Assembly: GCF_000294655.1 (NCBI RefSeq)
Contig: NZ_CAHP01000010.1
Span: forward strand, 31-45,516
From: Magnetospirillum molischianum DSM 120
GTDB taxonomy: Bacteria > Pseudomonadota > Alphaproteobacteria > Rhodospirillales > Magnetospirillaceae
Direction of reading: 5' to 3'
Length of the DNA stretch: 45,486 nt
The notes below the pieces were generated by a model that saw nothing but the letters and a program-made list of their open reading frames with translations, had not been told where the DNA came from and did no database searches. Made by a program: the position numbers and the translations under genes. This document shows positions 26,941-35,145 of the stretch, piece by piece. Within the stretch, counting starts at the first letter, position 1. Each line of letters starts with the position of its first letter.

Positions 26941-29103
26941 ATGCGCGATAATGGTCCCGTGACGAATCATGAGATCGAGCTGAACGAAGACGATCTCCTC
27001 GTGTCAAAGACCGATCCCGGCGGACGGATCACCTTCGTCAACAAGGCCTTCGTCGATATCAGCGGCTTTACCGAAGACGAGTTGATCGGCTCGCCTCATA
27101 ATCTTGTCCGCCACCCCCACATGCCGAAAGAAGCCTTTGCCGACATGTGGCAGACGATCAAGTCCGGGCGGCCATGGGAAAGCTTCGTCAAGAACCGGAC
27201 CAAGACCGGCGATTTCTATTGGGTCCGCGCCAACATCACGCCGATCGTCGAGCGGAATCAGGTAACCGGTTTTATCTCGATTCGCTCGAAACCATCGCGC
27301 CAACAGGTCGCTGCCGCCGAACGCGCCTATGAAATGTTCCGCACCGGCAACGCCAAAGGAATGGCGATTCAGGACGGGCGGGTTGTGTCCCGTCGCTTGT
27401 CCGGGCGAATCGATCGTCTGCGCAACAGCATTGCCGGACGCCTGGGGGCGGTACTGGGAACCCTGGGACTGCTGATTTTGCTGATCGGCGGGATGGGCAC
27501 TTTTGGGATGCGGAGCAATCACCTCGACCTCGAAGAAGTCTATCACGGCAATACAGAAACCGCGATCGCCCTGGCCGATCTGGCCAATCAGATGCAAGAC
27601 AGCCATGTCCAACTGACCCTGGCCACGATGGAGCTTCTGAGCGGCTATCAGCAAGCCCCGGTCGGTAACCGGCTTGCCAAGATTGAAGCCAACATCGCCG
27701 ATAACACCAATCGCTGGAACAGCGTCACTGCAAAAATGAATTCTTCGGCAGAGGAAAAGCGGCTGATCGTCAAATTCGCCCAAGCCCGCGAAGATTTACG
27801 GCGGGAAGCCGTTGCCCCCGCTTTGGCTCTGGCCGCCAAAGGCGACAGTCAGGCCCTGGCCGAAGTAATGGTCTCGAAACTGGTTCCCAAATTCAATGCG
27901 ACCCGAGACGTTCTGACCGAACTGATTGACTACCAGAAGATCGATGCCGCCTCGGCCTATGCCGCCGCAGACATCCGCTCCACCCGGCTCGGTCTGGCAG
28001 TTATAATTGCAATGATTGTATCTATTGGACTGTCGGTCGTACTGGGACTCTGGCTGATACGCACCGTACGACGGCCGATGACCGAGATGGAGCGTCATTT
28101 CGACGCCATCGCAGGCGGTAATCTCACCCACAACATCCCTCCGGCCAGCGTCGAGGAATTCAACCAGTTGAGTTCGCTACTGCGGGCGCTAAAGGCCAAG
28201 CTGGGCTATAGCCAACTGGAAAAAGCCGAGCTTGACCGCCAATCAGAAGAAATTCGTCATGCCGAGTTGAATCGCGTCGCCAACTCGCTGGAAGAACGGG
28301 TCAAGGGTGTGGTCGATCTGATCGAGATCTCGTCCGGGTCTTTGCTCGGCAATGCCCAAACCCTGTCCCACAATGCCGAGCAGACGATGGTCCAGTCTGG
28401 CAACGTTACCTCAATGACCAATCAGGTCACGTCGAACGTCCAGGCGGTTTCGGCCGCCACCCATGAACTTTCGTCCTCGGTCTCAGAGATTTCCCGCCAG
28501 GTCACCCACGCCGCCAGCATCGCCAGCGATGCCGTGCGTCAGGCCAGCGAGACCGACCAGATGGTCCAAGGACTGGCCGAAGCCGCACAGAAGATCGGCG
28601 AAGTGGTCAAGCTGATCAACGACATTGCGGCCCAGACTAATCTGCTCGCGCTGAACGCCACGATCGAGGCGGCTCGGGCCGGAGAAGCGGGCAAGGGCTT
28701 TGCCGTCGTCGCGGGCGAGGTCAAGCACCTCGCCAACCAGACATCGCGCGCCACCGAGGATATCGGGCTTCAGGTCACCGAAATCCAGAACGAGACCAAG
28801 GCGGCAGTGTCGGCCATCCGCTCGATCTCTGGAACAATCGAGAATATTAGTGAATTGTCGTCGGCCATCGCCGCCGCCGTCGAGGAACAGGGTGCCGCCA
28901 CCAGCGAAATCGCTCGCTCGGTCCAGCAGGCAGCCCAAGGCACCGCCGCCGCCGCCGAAAATGTCGAGCAGGTCGCGGCCGCCGCCGAAGAAACCAAGCT
29001 GATGTCCGATCAGGTGTTCGGTGCCGCCACCGGCCTACAGCAGGCGTCCGACCAACTCGCCCGCGAAGTGGCTGGGTTCATCTCGGAAATCCGCACCGCA
29101 TAA
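26941..29103 (+). CDS. Aer-like methyl-accepting chemotaxis protein with N-terminal PAS domain
   Basis: 720 residues; ATG with GGAAGG 9 nt upstream. The N-terminal PAS domain (about 15-115) has the Aer-type sequences [32 protein letters not shown] and [16 protein letters not shown]1 lies at about 163-187 ([17 protein letters not shown]), followed by a ~160-residue periplasmic helical bundle, TM2 at about 350-375, HAMP, and a signalling domain with the hairpin tip [31 protein letters not shown]. It probably senses redox or oxygen through a flavin, as Aer does, with a possible second periplasmic input. The gene is monocistronic, and a GC hairpin follows the stop. Confidence 0.94.
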   Translation: MRDNGPVTNHEIELNEDDLLVSKTDPGGRITFVNKAFVDISGFTEDELIGSPHNLVRHPHMPKEAFADMWQTIKSGRPWESFVKNRTKTGDFYWVRANITPIVERNQVTGFISIRSKPSRQQVAAAERAYEMFRTGNAKGMAIQDGRVVSRRLSGRIDRLRNSIAGRLGAVLGTLGLLILLIGGMGTFGMRSNHLDLEEVYHGNTETAIALADLANQMQDSHVQLTLATMELLSGYQQAPVGNRLAKIEANIADNTNRWNSVTAKMNSSAEEKRLIVKFAQAREDLRREAVAPALALAAKGDSQALAEVMVSKLVPKFNATRDVLTELIDYQKIDAASAYAAADIRSTRLGLAVIIAMIVSIGLSVVLGLWLIRTVRRPMTEMERHFDAIAGGNLTHNIPPASVEEFNQLSSLLRALKAKLGYSQLEKAELDRQSEEIRHAELNRVANSLEERVKGVVDLIEISSGSLLGNAQTLSHNAEQTMVQSGNVTSMTNQVTSNVQAVSAATHELSSSVSEISRQVTHAASIASDAVRQASETDQMVQGLAEAAQKIGEVVKLINDIAAQTNLLALNATIEAARAGEAGKGFAVVAGEVKHLANQTSRATEDIGLQVTEIQNETKAAVSAIRSISGTIENISELSSAIAAAVEEQGAATSEIARSVQQAAQGTAAAAENVEQVAAAAEETKLMSDQVFGAATGLQQASDQLAREVAGFISEIRTA

Positions 29104-29110
29104 GAGTAAA

Positions 29111-29146
29111 GGCTCGTCTTCCCCCTATGCGGGGGGCAGACGAGCC
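29111..29146. terminator. GC hairpin between convergent genes, no U-tract
   Basis: GGCTCGTCT (29111-29119) pairs with AGACGAGCC (29138-29146) and an inner C5/G5 stem extends it. It begins 8 bp after the chemoreceptor stop and runs into the 3' end of the convergent TPR-like gene. No T-run is present on either side. Confidence 0.45.
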
Positions 29147-30027
29147 AGACTGTCACGCAGAACCTCAAGTTGGGCCTCAACCGAGGCGGCCTGATCTGTC
29201 AGGCCGAGGCTGGTCAGGATTGCCGACAGGCTTTCCAGGGTCAGCACCAGAGACGGCACCGCCGCCAGTGGGTTGTCAGGGACCAAGGCGTGGAGCAGAT
29301 CGACCGCCTCCAACGCTGAGGCCAACCCCTCCTCCGCCTTACCGACACGATGCCGACAACCGGCCAAATTGCCTAGGGACTGGGCGAGCAGCAGGCGGAA
29401 GCCGCCAGCTTCGGTCTGGGTCAGCAAACGGGCCAGACCGACCGCTTCCTCGGCCAGAACCAGAGCCAACGCCGCCTCGTCACGCCCGGCCGCCGCGTTC
29501 GACGCCTGCACCAGGGTCAAAGATAGAATCTGCACCGCGGGAGCTGGCGGCGCCTCGCCGAACAGGTCCAGCGTCAACCGGCGCATCCGCACCGCCAGAT
29601 CCCAGTGCCCAATCTCGGAGAACGCCAGCGCCGCGCGGTGCAGCGCCTCGATCATCGGGCCGAGATAAGGCTGCCCGGCCGCGCCGCCCTGGCGGAAGAT
29701 ATCGGCGGCCTCCGCCAACCCTTCCCCCGCCTGAACGACATCGCCTTGCCGCAGCCACCCCCCGGCGCGGTTGATCTGAGCCGACACCAGCACATAGCGG
29801 GCGGAATCGGGAGAATCGACCATCGCCAGTTTGGCGGCCTCGACCGCTTCGTCGGAAACCACCAGCGCCTCGTCTAGCCGATCAAGCCCGTACAGCCGCC
29901 CGGCCAGATCGTTCAAAGCCGAAGCCAGCGTTTTCGGTGCCGCCGTCGGATCGGCACGACAGGAGGCTACGGCTGTACGCAGAAACTCGATATCCGCTTC
30001 TGCGGACCCGTTGGGAGAAGAGACCAC
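29125..30027 (-). CDS. TPR-like helical repeat protein of unknown function
   Basis: 300 residues; GTG start with AAGGAG 8 nt upstream, an excellent ribosome site. No signal peptide. The sequence is a succession of helix pairs with TPR-like spacing (LNDLAGRLYGLDRLDEALVV, ALAFSEIGHWDLAVRMRRLT, LGNLAGCRHRVGKAEEGLAS, LSAILTSLGLTDQAASVEAQ). Such proteins usually scaffold protein-protein contacts; no partner is evident. It lies 40 bp downstream of the DUF3108 gene and may be co-transcribed. Confidence 0.7.
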   Translation of the reverse strand: MVSSPNGSAEADIEFLRTAVASCRADPTAAPKTLASALNDLAGRLYGLDRLDEALVVSDEAVEAAKLAMVDSPDSARYVLVSAQINRAGGWLRQGDVVQAGEGLAEAADIFRQGGAAGQPYLGPMIEALHRAALAFSEIGHWDLAVRMRRLTLDLFGEAPPAPAVQILSLTLVQASNAAAGRDEAALALVLAEEAVGLARLLTQTEAGGFRLLLAQSLGNLAGCRHRVGKAEEGLASALEAVDLLHALVPDNPLAAVPSLVLTLESLSAILTSLGLTDQAASVEAQLEVLRDSLARLPPA

Positions 30028-30067
30028 CGGACAGACTCCTTAATTTCTCGGACGATGGAGGCGGCCC

Positions 30068-30886
30068 TCAGCAATGCGGGCGCGGCAACGACTCGATCGA
30101 TTCGAGCTGGCCGCGCAGGCTGAAGGTCCGGAATATCTGCTCGATATCCTGGGCCACTCCATTGGCGTGATAGGTCAGCGACATTTCGAATTCCGGCAAG
30201 GGGTCGTGGCTGCCGGTGGGGAAGAACGCCATCCGCATCGGCCATGCCGGAGAATTCAACAACGGGCTGGACGCTACCGCCGGTGGCGACGGTGGCGTCG
30301 CCACCACCCGCCCGATACGAGCGCTGGTCTCGAACGGCCCTTCGTCGCCCTGACCATCGAACAGCGGCCGCGTCAACGACAGCCCTCCCCGTTCGGCCAA
30401 GGCCAACAGGTTAATGGTGTGCGCGGTCGGGAACAGCGTGCCCTTCGGCAGGCGAACGACATGAGCCTCGGGCCGGGTGAAGCGGGCCGTGCCGCCTTGG
30501 CCGCGCCCGTTCAGTTTCGCGGTGCCTTCGACTTCCTCGACGACCTGACCATCCCGGATCTGACGGACGCGGAAGCGATAGCGCAGCCCATCCTTGGACT
30601 CCCATCCCAGGAAATCGGTGGTGGTCTCGACCTGACCACCCTCGGAATAGGAATAGGTGATCGCCAACCGAAATTCAGTTACCCAGCCGTCGCAGGTGTT
30701 ATTGAACTGATAGGTCCACACACCCCCGGCATTGGCCATGCCGCTACCGGAACGGGCGGTGGACAGCCCCATCCGATAGGTCGCGCGGTGGGATTCCAAC
30801 TCGGCTGGAAACGCTTGCGCCACCGAGGCAAACGGCAACACCCCGGCGACCATACCCGCCAAGACCAATCCACGACACCGTCTCAT
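30068..30886 (-). CDS. DUF3108-like periplasmic protein
   Basis: 272 residues from the ATG at 30886, which has GGAGG 6 nt upstream; the longer in-frame extension is not credible. The N-terminus MRRCRGLVLAGMVAGVLPFASVAQAFP is a signal peptide. The mature part opens with ESHRATYRMGL and later has TYQFNNTCDGWVTEFRLAITYSYSEGG and FLGWESKDGLRYRFRVRQIRDGQ, a beta-rich pattern of DUF3108-type outer-membrane-targeted proteins. Function unknown. A TATACT on the minus strand about 30 bp upstream may be its -10 element. Confidence 0.75.
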   Translation of the reverse strand: MRRCRGLVLAGMVAGVLPFASVAQAFPAELESHRATYRMGLSTARSGSGMANAGGVWTYQFNNTCDGWVTEFRLAITYSYSEGGQVETTTDFLGWESKDGLRYRFRVRQIRDGQVVEEVEGTAKLNGRGQGGTARFTRPEAHVVRLPKGTLFPTAHTINLLALAERGGLSLTRPLFDGQGDEGPFETSARIGRVVATPPSPPAVASSPLLNSPAWPMRMAFFPTGSHDPLPEFEMSLTYHANGVAQDIEQIFRTFSLRGQLESIESLPRPHC

Positions 30887-31006
30887 CCGTGCCCTCCGGG
30901 GGAAAACAGGCCTCAGTATACACTGCCGGCGTCCGGGAGCCAGAACGGTCACTCTGTATTTGCGCGCAACCCTGCCCCTCTCCAGGCAGAATCGCACGCA
31001 ACCGAA

Positions 31007-31468
31007 TCAGTCTTCCTCATAATCGCCACGCTCGGCCCGCTTATGGCAGGCGGGGCAGTTGGATTTCGCCTTCACCTCGGGCCTGGCCCACTCCGATTCC
31101 GGGAAATCGTGCTTACGCAAAAACGCCGGATTCTCGGTAATTCGCTGCGGTGTCCCCCCCGGTGCGACCCAGCGGAGAAAGCGTCCGGCGACCTTGCCGC
31201 CAACACGATCGGCCGCTCCGTCTTCCAGTACCCGGCGGATATGAGCGGCTTTGTCGGGAGCCATCGCGGCGGATTCACCGAAATGGTTGTCCAGGGTATC
31301 CATCATCCGCGCCCATGACCGAGCCGGAAGGAAATCGGGCTGAAAGGCCATATGGCACTCTCCACACGCTTTAAGAGTTACCGGGTCGGTCAGGGGCGCA
31401 ACCCGGTCGGCCAAGGCCGGGGCAGTCAGCGACAAGAGCAGCCCCGCCCCCACGACGATCGATCTCAT
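31007..31468 (-). CDS. Diheme cytochrome c (DHC type)
   Basis: 153 residues. Signal peptide MRSIVVGAGLLLSLTAPALA. Two c-type heme sites: CGECH (35-39) and CPACH (138-142). Distal ligand candidates are His62 (NHFGE) and His120 (LRKHDFP). Length and spacing match the diheme cytochrome DHC that in Rhodobacter and Shewanella is encoded next to SHP and a cytochrome b and is thought to pass electrons to SHP. Here it follows the cytochrome b-SHP fusion gene by 11 bp, probably as the last gene of that operon. Confidence 0.9.
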   Translation of the reverse strand: MRSIVVGAGLLLSLTAPALADRVAPLTDPVTLKACGECHMAFQPDFLPARSWARMMDTLDNHFGESAAMAPDKAAHIRRVLEDGAADRVGGKVAGRFLRWVAPGGTPQRITENPAFLRKHDFPESEWARPEVKAKSNCPACHKRAERGDYEED

Positions 31469-31479
31469 GGTCTAATTCC

Positions 31480-32337
31480 TTATTTAGAGGCCAGAAAGGT
31501 GATGAAGTCGCCCCGGTCGCGGGCAGAGCATTCGCGACCCAACACCGTCTTGCAATCGCGGTTGAAACGCTCCTCGACCTTTTCGGCATCGGTAAAACGC
31601 TTCGGGTTGGCCGACACCGCCGCCGGGGCGATCTCACGTCCGGTCTTGGCATGGCGGCCGGGCCGGGTCGGATCGTCGGTGTGGCAGGTGGCGCAGGACG
31701 GGAAATCTGGATTGACGGTATTGCGCGCCCGGTAGATCTGTTCACCCCGCGCCGCCGAAAAGCCGCCGAAAGTCCCGTCTGCTGCCTTTGCCGCAGCGGC
31801 ATAGGTCGCCAGGATCGCATCGCGGGCAGGATCGACGGCATAAGCCGGCGAAGCCGCCACAAGTCCAAGCAGAACCAGCATCGGCACGACTGAAGGACGG
31901 ATCGTACTCAGCACCTTCTCGCGCAGCCGCTTCCCCTGGAAGACCCAGGCGACCAGCACGGCATGGGCAGGGATCAGCCACAAACCGCCCTCGGATAGTC
32001 CTTCGTGCAGATCCTCGACTGAGGTCACCGCATCGGCGACCACTCCAGACAAGGCGGCGGCTCCAACCATCGTCATCAAGATACCTCCCATCCAGATCAT
32101 CAGGCGCGACCGCCCAGGACGCACCAGGGCCAACGGCCCGCGCGGTGTTCCGATCGCTGCCAGTCCCAGCCGCAGCGCCACGGCGATCAACACCCAGTAG
32201 CCCGCGAAGACATGCATGCGGTACGTATCTTCGTCAGCGGTAAGCCAGGCGACCAGGAAGCCCCCGGCCAGGGCGGCGTGCCACAGCCGGAGCGCGGGCA
32301 ATTCCCAACGTCCGGGACCGGAGCGGGGGGCGTTCAT
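31480..32337 (-). CDS. Cytochrome b fused to an SHP-type (DUF1924-like) cytochrome c
   Basis: 285 residues. The N-terminal half (1-140) is a four-helix cytochrome b of the b561/hydrogenase type, with heme-ligand candidates His20, His42, His111 and His125. It ends in a basic stretch (GKRLREK). Residues about 150-167 (MLVLLGLVAASPAYA) look exactly like a signal peptide but are in frame and act as a fifth helix. The C-terminal domain is SHP-like: CATCH heme site (215-219), a Cys262/Cys270 pair suggesting the SHP disulfide, and Asn259 placed where SHP has its dissociable Asn ligand. In known systems the b subunit and SHP are separate genes. The start overlaps the His/Asp-rich gene stop (ATGA). 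Confidence 0.88.
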   Translation of the reverse strand: MNAPRSGPGRWELPALRLWHAALAGGFLVAWLTADEDTYRMHVFAGYWVLIAVALRLGLAAIGTPRGPLALVRPGRSRLMIWMGGILMTMVGAAALSGVVADAVTSVEDLHEGLSEGGLWLIPAHAVLVAWVFQGKRLREKVLSTIRPSVVPMLVLLGLVAASPAYAVDPARDAILATYAAAAKAADGTFGGFSAARGEQIYRARNTVNPDFPSCATCHTDDPTRPGRHAKTGREIAPAAVSANPKRFTDAEKVEERFNRDCKTVLGRECSARDRGDFITFLASK

Positions 32338-32624
32338 TTACGCCCGTCCCGGTCGCCCGAGTCGCGGCGGTCGTGGTGACGCCCGTGGTGATCGTCGTCA
32401 TCATCGTCATCGTCATGATGCGAGCGGCGAGATTTGGTCTGGTCCGACGCCTTGCCGCCGCGATCGGCCGGAAGATAGCCGGTATCGACCGAAGCTAAGG
32501 GAGCCGACTGAATCGTGGCGGGAGCGGCACCGCTTCCGGTCTGGGCCGAAGCGGAATAGACAGAGGCGGCAGTCGCGACGATCGCCGCCGCACCCAGTCC
32601 TTGCAGGATCATCTTGCCAAGCAT
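32334..32624 (-). CDS. Small secreted His/Asp-rich protein
   Basis: 96 residues; ATG with GGAG 8 nt upstream. Signal peptide to about residue 28 (IVATAASVYSASAQ). After a Ser/Ala/Gly-rich stretch the C-terminus alternates His, Asp and Arg (SRRSHHDDDD, DDHHGRHHDRRD). Such tails bind divalent metals in other proteins, so periplasmic metal or heme handling is possible but unproven. First gene of the operon leading into the cytochrome b-SHP fusion, divergent from the PepSY-two-component operon. The Asp/His tract is encoded by a trinucleotide repeat. Confidence 0.75.
   Translation of the reverse strand: MLGKMILQGLGAAAIVATAASVYSASAQTGSGAAPATIQSAPLASVDTGYLPADRGGKASDQTKSRRSHHDDDDDDDDHHGRHHDRRDSGDRDGRK
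32391..32420. repeat. Imperfect trinucleotide repeat encoding the Asp/His tract
   Basis: Ten consecutive triplets of the GTC/ATC/ATG type (read on +) encode the poly-Asp and adjacent His residues of the small secreted protein. Slippage here would change the number of acidic residues without breaking the frame. Confidence 0.6.
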
Positions 32625-32677
32625 TGCGGTTCTCCTTGTCCGCGGTGTGAACTAGAGCGACCATAGGCTTGGCAGGC

Positions 32678-32715
32678 TGAACCATCGGTGACGGATCGGT
32701 TCATGCCTGGTTCAT
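32678..32715. promoter_or_regulatory. Direct-repeat operator in the divergent intergenic region
   Basis: GGTTCAT occurs at 32698-32704 and again at 32709-32715, an exact 11-bp period (one DNA turn), with an inverted half-copy TGAACC at 32678-32683. OmpR/PhoP-family regulators bind such tandem heptamers on one DNA face. The site lies 25 bp upstream of the PepSY-RR-HK operon start codon and 54 bp upstream of the divergent His/Asp-rich gene. It is the natural candidate for binding by the adjacent response regulator. Confidence 0.6.
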
Positions 32716-32739
32716 GGCGAGGAGCTTAAGGGTTGGTCC

Positions 32740-33060
32740 ATGAAAGCAATTTTTGCCCTTCTGCTGGCGATGACGCTACTGACGGCCTCGCCGGTTCGCG
32801 CAGAGGGTCACGGCCGCGACCACGACGATGAGCATGATTGGGTTCGCCGCTCGGTCCTGGCCGGAGAAATCATGCCACTGGCGAAGATTCTCGACCGCGT
32901 TGACCGCGAGTTCGGGGGCGAGTTGATCGAAGCCGAACTGGACGACCACCATGGCCGCCCGGTTTACGAGATCAAGCTGATCGGCCGCGACGGGAGGATG
33001 CGCAAGCTGCTCTATGACGCTGCGGACGGCACTTTGTTGAAGAGCAAGGAGCGGCGATGA
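32740..33060 (+). CDS. Periplasmic PepSY-domain protein
   Basis: 106 residues. Signal peptide MKAIFALLLAMTLLTASPVRAE, then a short His/Asp-rich segment (GHGRDHDDEHDW) that echoes the composition of the divergent secreted protein. The remainder is one PepSY domain (EIMPLAKILDRVDREFGGELIEAEL and PVYEIKLIGRDGRMRKLLYDA). PepSY proteins often sit beside two-component systems and may modulate the sensor. The stop overlaps the response-regulator ATG (ATGA). Confidence 0.88.
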   Translation: MKAIFALLLAMTLLTASPVRAEGHGRDHDDEHDWVRRSVLAGEIMPLAKILDRVDREFGGELIEAELDDHHGRPVYEIKLIGRDGRMRKLLYDAADGTLLKSKERR

Positions 33061-33728
33061 GGGTCCTGGTGGTCGAGGACGAACCGCAATTAACGCTGCG
33101 ACTGGAACAGGCGCTGGAAGCTGCCGGTCTGGTCGTCGATACCGCCTATGACGGAGAAGAGGGGTGGTTCCTCGGCGATACAGAACCCTATGACGCTGCC
33201 GTGCTCGATCTCGGCCTGCCCAAGCTCGATGGGGTCAGTATCCTAAGCCGCTGGCGAGGTGCCGGGCGGACCCTGCCGGTCCTGGTGCTGACCGCCCGCA
33301 ACCGCTGGGCCGAAAAAGCAGCCGCCTTCGCCGCCGGAGCCGACGATTACGTCACCAAACCATTCGAGATGGAAGAGGTGGTGGCCCGCATCCGCGCTCT
33401 GATCCGCCGCGCCGCCGGTCACGCATCCCCCGAAATCGTATGCGGGCCGCTGCGGCTCGATACTTTGGGCGGACGGGTCAGCCTGGACGGTATGCCGGTC
33501 ACGTTGACGGCGCAGGAATTCCGTATCCTCTCCTACCTCGCCCATCACCAGGGCCGGGTGGTTGGGCGCTCCGAATTGTCCGAACATGTTTATGATCGCG
33601 ACGCCGACCCTGAATCCAACGTCATCGACGTTCTGGTCGCACGGATCAGACGCAAGCTGGGAATCGAGCTGATCCATACCTTGCGTGGCCAGGGCTGGCG
33701 GCTGCAACCTCCCGCCGATGCCGGATAA
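33057..33728 (+). CDS. OmpR/PhoP-family response regulator
   Basis: 223 residues. Receiver domain with the acidic pair VVEDEPQ, phospho-acceptor Asp in AAVLDLGLPKLDG, Thr in VLVLTARN and Lys in DYVTKPFE. The C-terminal winged helix contains LTAQEFRILSYLAHHQGRVVGRSEL and DVLVARIRRKLG. Closest by eye to QseB/PmrA/TctD-type regulators. It is translationally coupled to the PepSY gene and overlaps the kinase gene. Its likely target is the 11-bp direct repeat at 32698-32715. Confidence 0.94.
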   Translation: MRVLVVEDEPQLTLRLEQALEAAGLVVDTAYDGEEGWFLGDTEPYDAAVLDLGLPKLDGVSILSRWRGAGRTLPVLVLTARNRWAEKAAAFAAGADDYVTKPFEMEEVVARIRALIRRAAGHASPEIVCGPLRLDTLGGRVSLDGMPVTLTAQEFRILSYLAHHQGRVVGRSELSEHVYDRDADPESNVIDVLVARIRRKLGIELIHTLRGQGWRLQPPADAG

Positions 33729-35079
33729 GCCGGAGATGAGCAGTTCCCGGTCGCTCCGGTCACGCCTGATCCTGGGGGCGGCGCTATGGCTGGTTCTGGC
33801 GATGGCGCTGGGGGGCTGGATTCTCGGCAACGCCTTCAGCAACGCCGTCGAAGCCAGCTTCCACGAACGGCTAAGAGCGCATTTGCGAGCGCTGGCGGCG
33901 GTGGTAGAGATCAACTCCGCCGGCACGGTCGGCGTCGGGCGCCCCGTCGGCGAGCCTCGATTCGACCTGCCTTATTCCGGCTGGTATTGGCAGGTCTCGG
34001 ACGGAGAGACGGTGCGGGCACGCTCCCGTTCGTTGTGGGATTTCGCCCTGCCCGTCTCCACTCCCGCCACCGAGGGCGTGGTCCTGTTCCGCCAAGACAT
34101 CGGCCCACGGGGCGAGGCGCTGGAAACCGCCGAGCGCGATCTGGTCTTTCCCGGCAGCGAGCGCCTGCTTCACCTGTCAGTTTCGGCCAGCCGCCAAGAA
34201 GTCGATAACGAGGTGCGCGGCTTCAATCTGCTGTTGACCCTGGCGCTGGGAGGGTTGGGGGTAGGATTGATTGCGGCGGTCGCGCTTCAGGTCGGCTACG
34301 GGCTGCGCCCACTCGGACAATTGGCCCTGGCGTTGGACAACCTGCGCCAGCGCGGCGGACGGCTGCACGGGCACTATCCGCGCGAAGTCGCGCCCCTGGT
34401 CGCGGCAGTGAACGAAGTGCTCGATCACGACGAACGGATGATCGCCCGCGCCCGCACCCATGTCGGCAACCTTGCCCATGGGCTGAAGACCCCGCTGGCG
34501 GTGATCGAGGCCGAACTGGGAGCCTCCCAGCCCGACCGCGCCGTTCTGTCAGGCCAGATCGCACGGGTCAACCGGCTGATCGATGTCCATCTGTCGCGTG
34601 CCCGCGCCGAGGCGGCTCCGTCCGGCAGTCTCGCCGCCCGTGTCGCGGTGGCCGAGGTCGCCGCCGAGATCAAAGCGGCGCTGGTGCGGATTCACGCCGG
34701 ACGCGACCTTTCCATCGAATTGGAATGCGCCGCCGACGCTCTGGCTCCGATCGCTCGCGACGATCTCGCCGAAATCCTCGGCAATCTGATGGATAATGCC
34801 TGCAAGTGGACAACACGGCGGGTAAAGGTCACTGCTACCGCGACCTCTCTGACCGTCGAGGATGACGGGCGCGGTCTCTCGCCAGAAGAAAGCGAGATCG
34901 CGACCCAACGCGGTGCCCGCCTCGACGAATCGGCTCCCGGCTCGGGCCTGGGGCTGGCGATTGTCGCCGATCTGGCGGCATTGTCCGGCCTGGAATTGGG
35001 ATTTGGACGGTCGGATTGGGGGGGGCTGAAAGTTACGTTGAGTTGGGCCGACCGCCGCCGCAATGGCAGCCGGTCATGA
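33718..35079 (+). CDS. Membrane sensor histidine kinase
   Basis: About 453 residues from the ATG at 33718, which overlaps the regulator gene by 11 bp; an ATG at 33736 is the alternative, with GGAG directly abutting it. TM1 LGAALWLVLAMALGGWILG, a periplasmic sensor domain of about 140 residues with many Trp/Tyr (LPYSGWYWQVSDGE), TM2 LLTLALGGLGVGLIAAVAL, HAMP-like linker, H-box LAHGLKTPLAVIE, N-box NLMDNACKW, G1 VEDDGRGLS and G2 GSGLGLAI. QseC/PhoQ-like architecture. The signal is unknown; the neighbouring SHP-type cytochrome suggests oxygen, NO, redox or metal. Confidence 0.93.
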   Translation: MPDKPEMSSSRSLRSRLILGAALWLVLAMALGGWILGNAFSNAVEASFHERLRAHLRALAAVVEINSAGTVGVGRPVGEPRFDLPYSGWYWQVSDGETVRARSRSLWDFALPVSTPATEGVVLFRQDIGPRGEALETAERDLVFPGSERLLHLSVSASRQEVDNEVRGFNLLLTLALGGLGVGLIAAVALQVGYGLRPLGQLALALDNLRQRGGRLHGHYPREVAPLVAAVNEVLDHDERMIARARTHVGNLAHGLKTPLAVIEAELGASQPDRAVLSGQIARVNRLIDVHLSRARAEAAPSGSLAARVAVAEVAAEIKAALVRIHAGRDLSIELECAADALAPIARDDLAEILGNLMDNACKWTTRRVKVTATATSLTVEDDGRGLSPEESEIATQRGARLDESAPGSGLGLAIVADLAALSGLELGFGRSDWGGLKVTLSWADRRRNGSRS

Positions 35080-35085
35080 TGCCCC

Positions 35086-35137
35086 GGTCCTCTCCGGCGC
35101 GACAGCCCTTCCCCAGGGCACCGCGCCGGAACGGACC
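35086..35137. terminator. Long GC hairpin between convergent genes
   Basis: TCCGGCGCG (35093-35101) pairs with CGCGCCGGA (35122-35130); outer GGTCC (35086-35090) and GGACC (35133-35137) extend the stem and an inner GCCC/GGGC continues it. It lies between the histidine kinase stop and the convergent small-protein stop. There is no U-tract. Confidence 0.5.
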
Positions 35138-35145
35138 TTATGGGA

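Noticed and set aside
30074-31318. 414-codon plus-strand frame across DUF3108 and the diheme cytochrome gene
   Set aside because: Both minus-strand genes have signal peptides, heme motifs or good ribosome sites; the plus frame has none.
32391-32420. Triplet repeat as a possible CRISPR or mobile-element signature
   Set aside because: It is a short in-frame coding repeat with no spacers or flanking inverted repeats.
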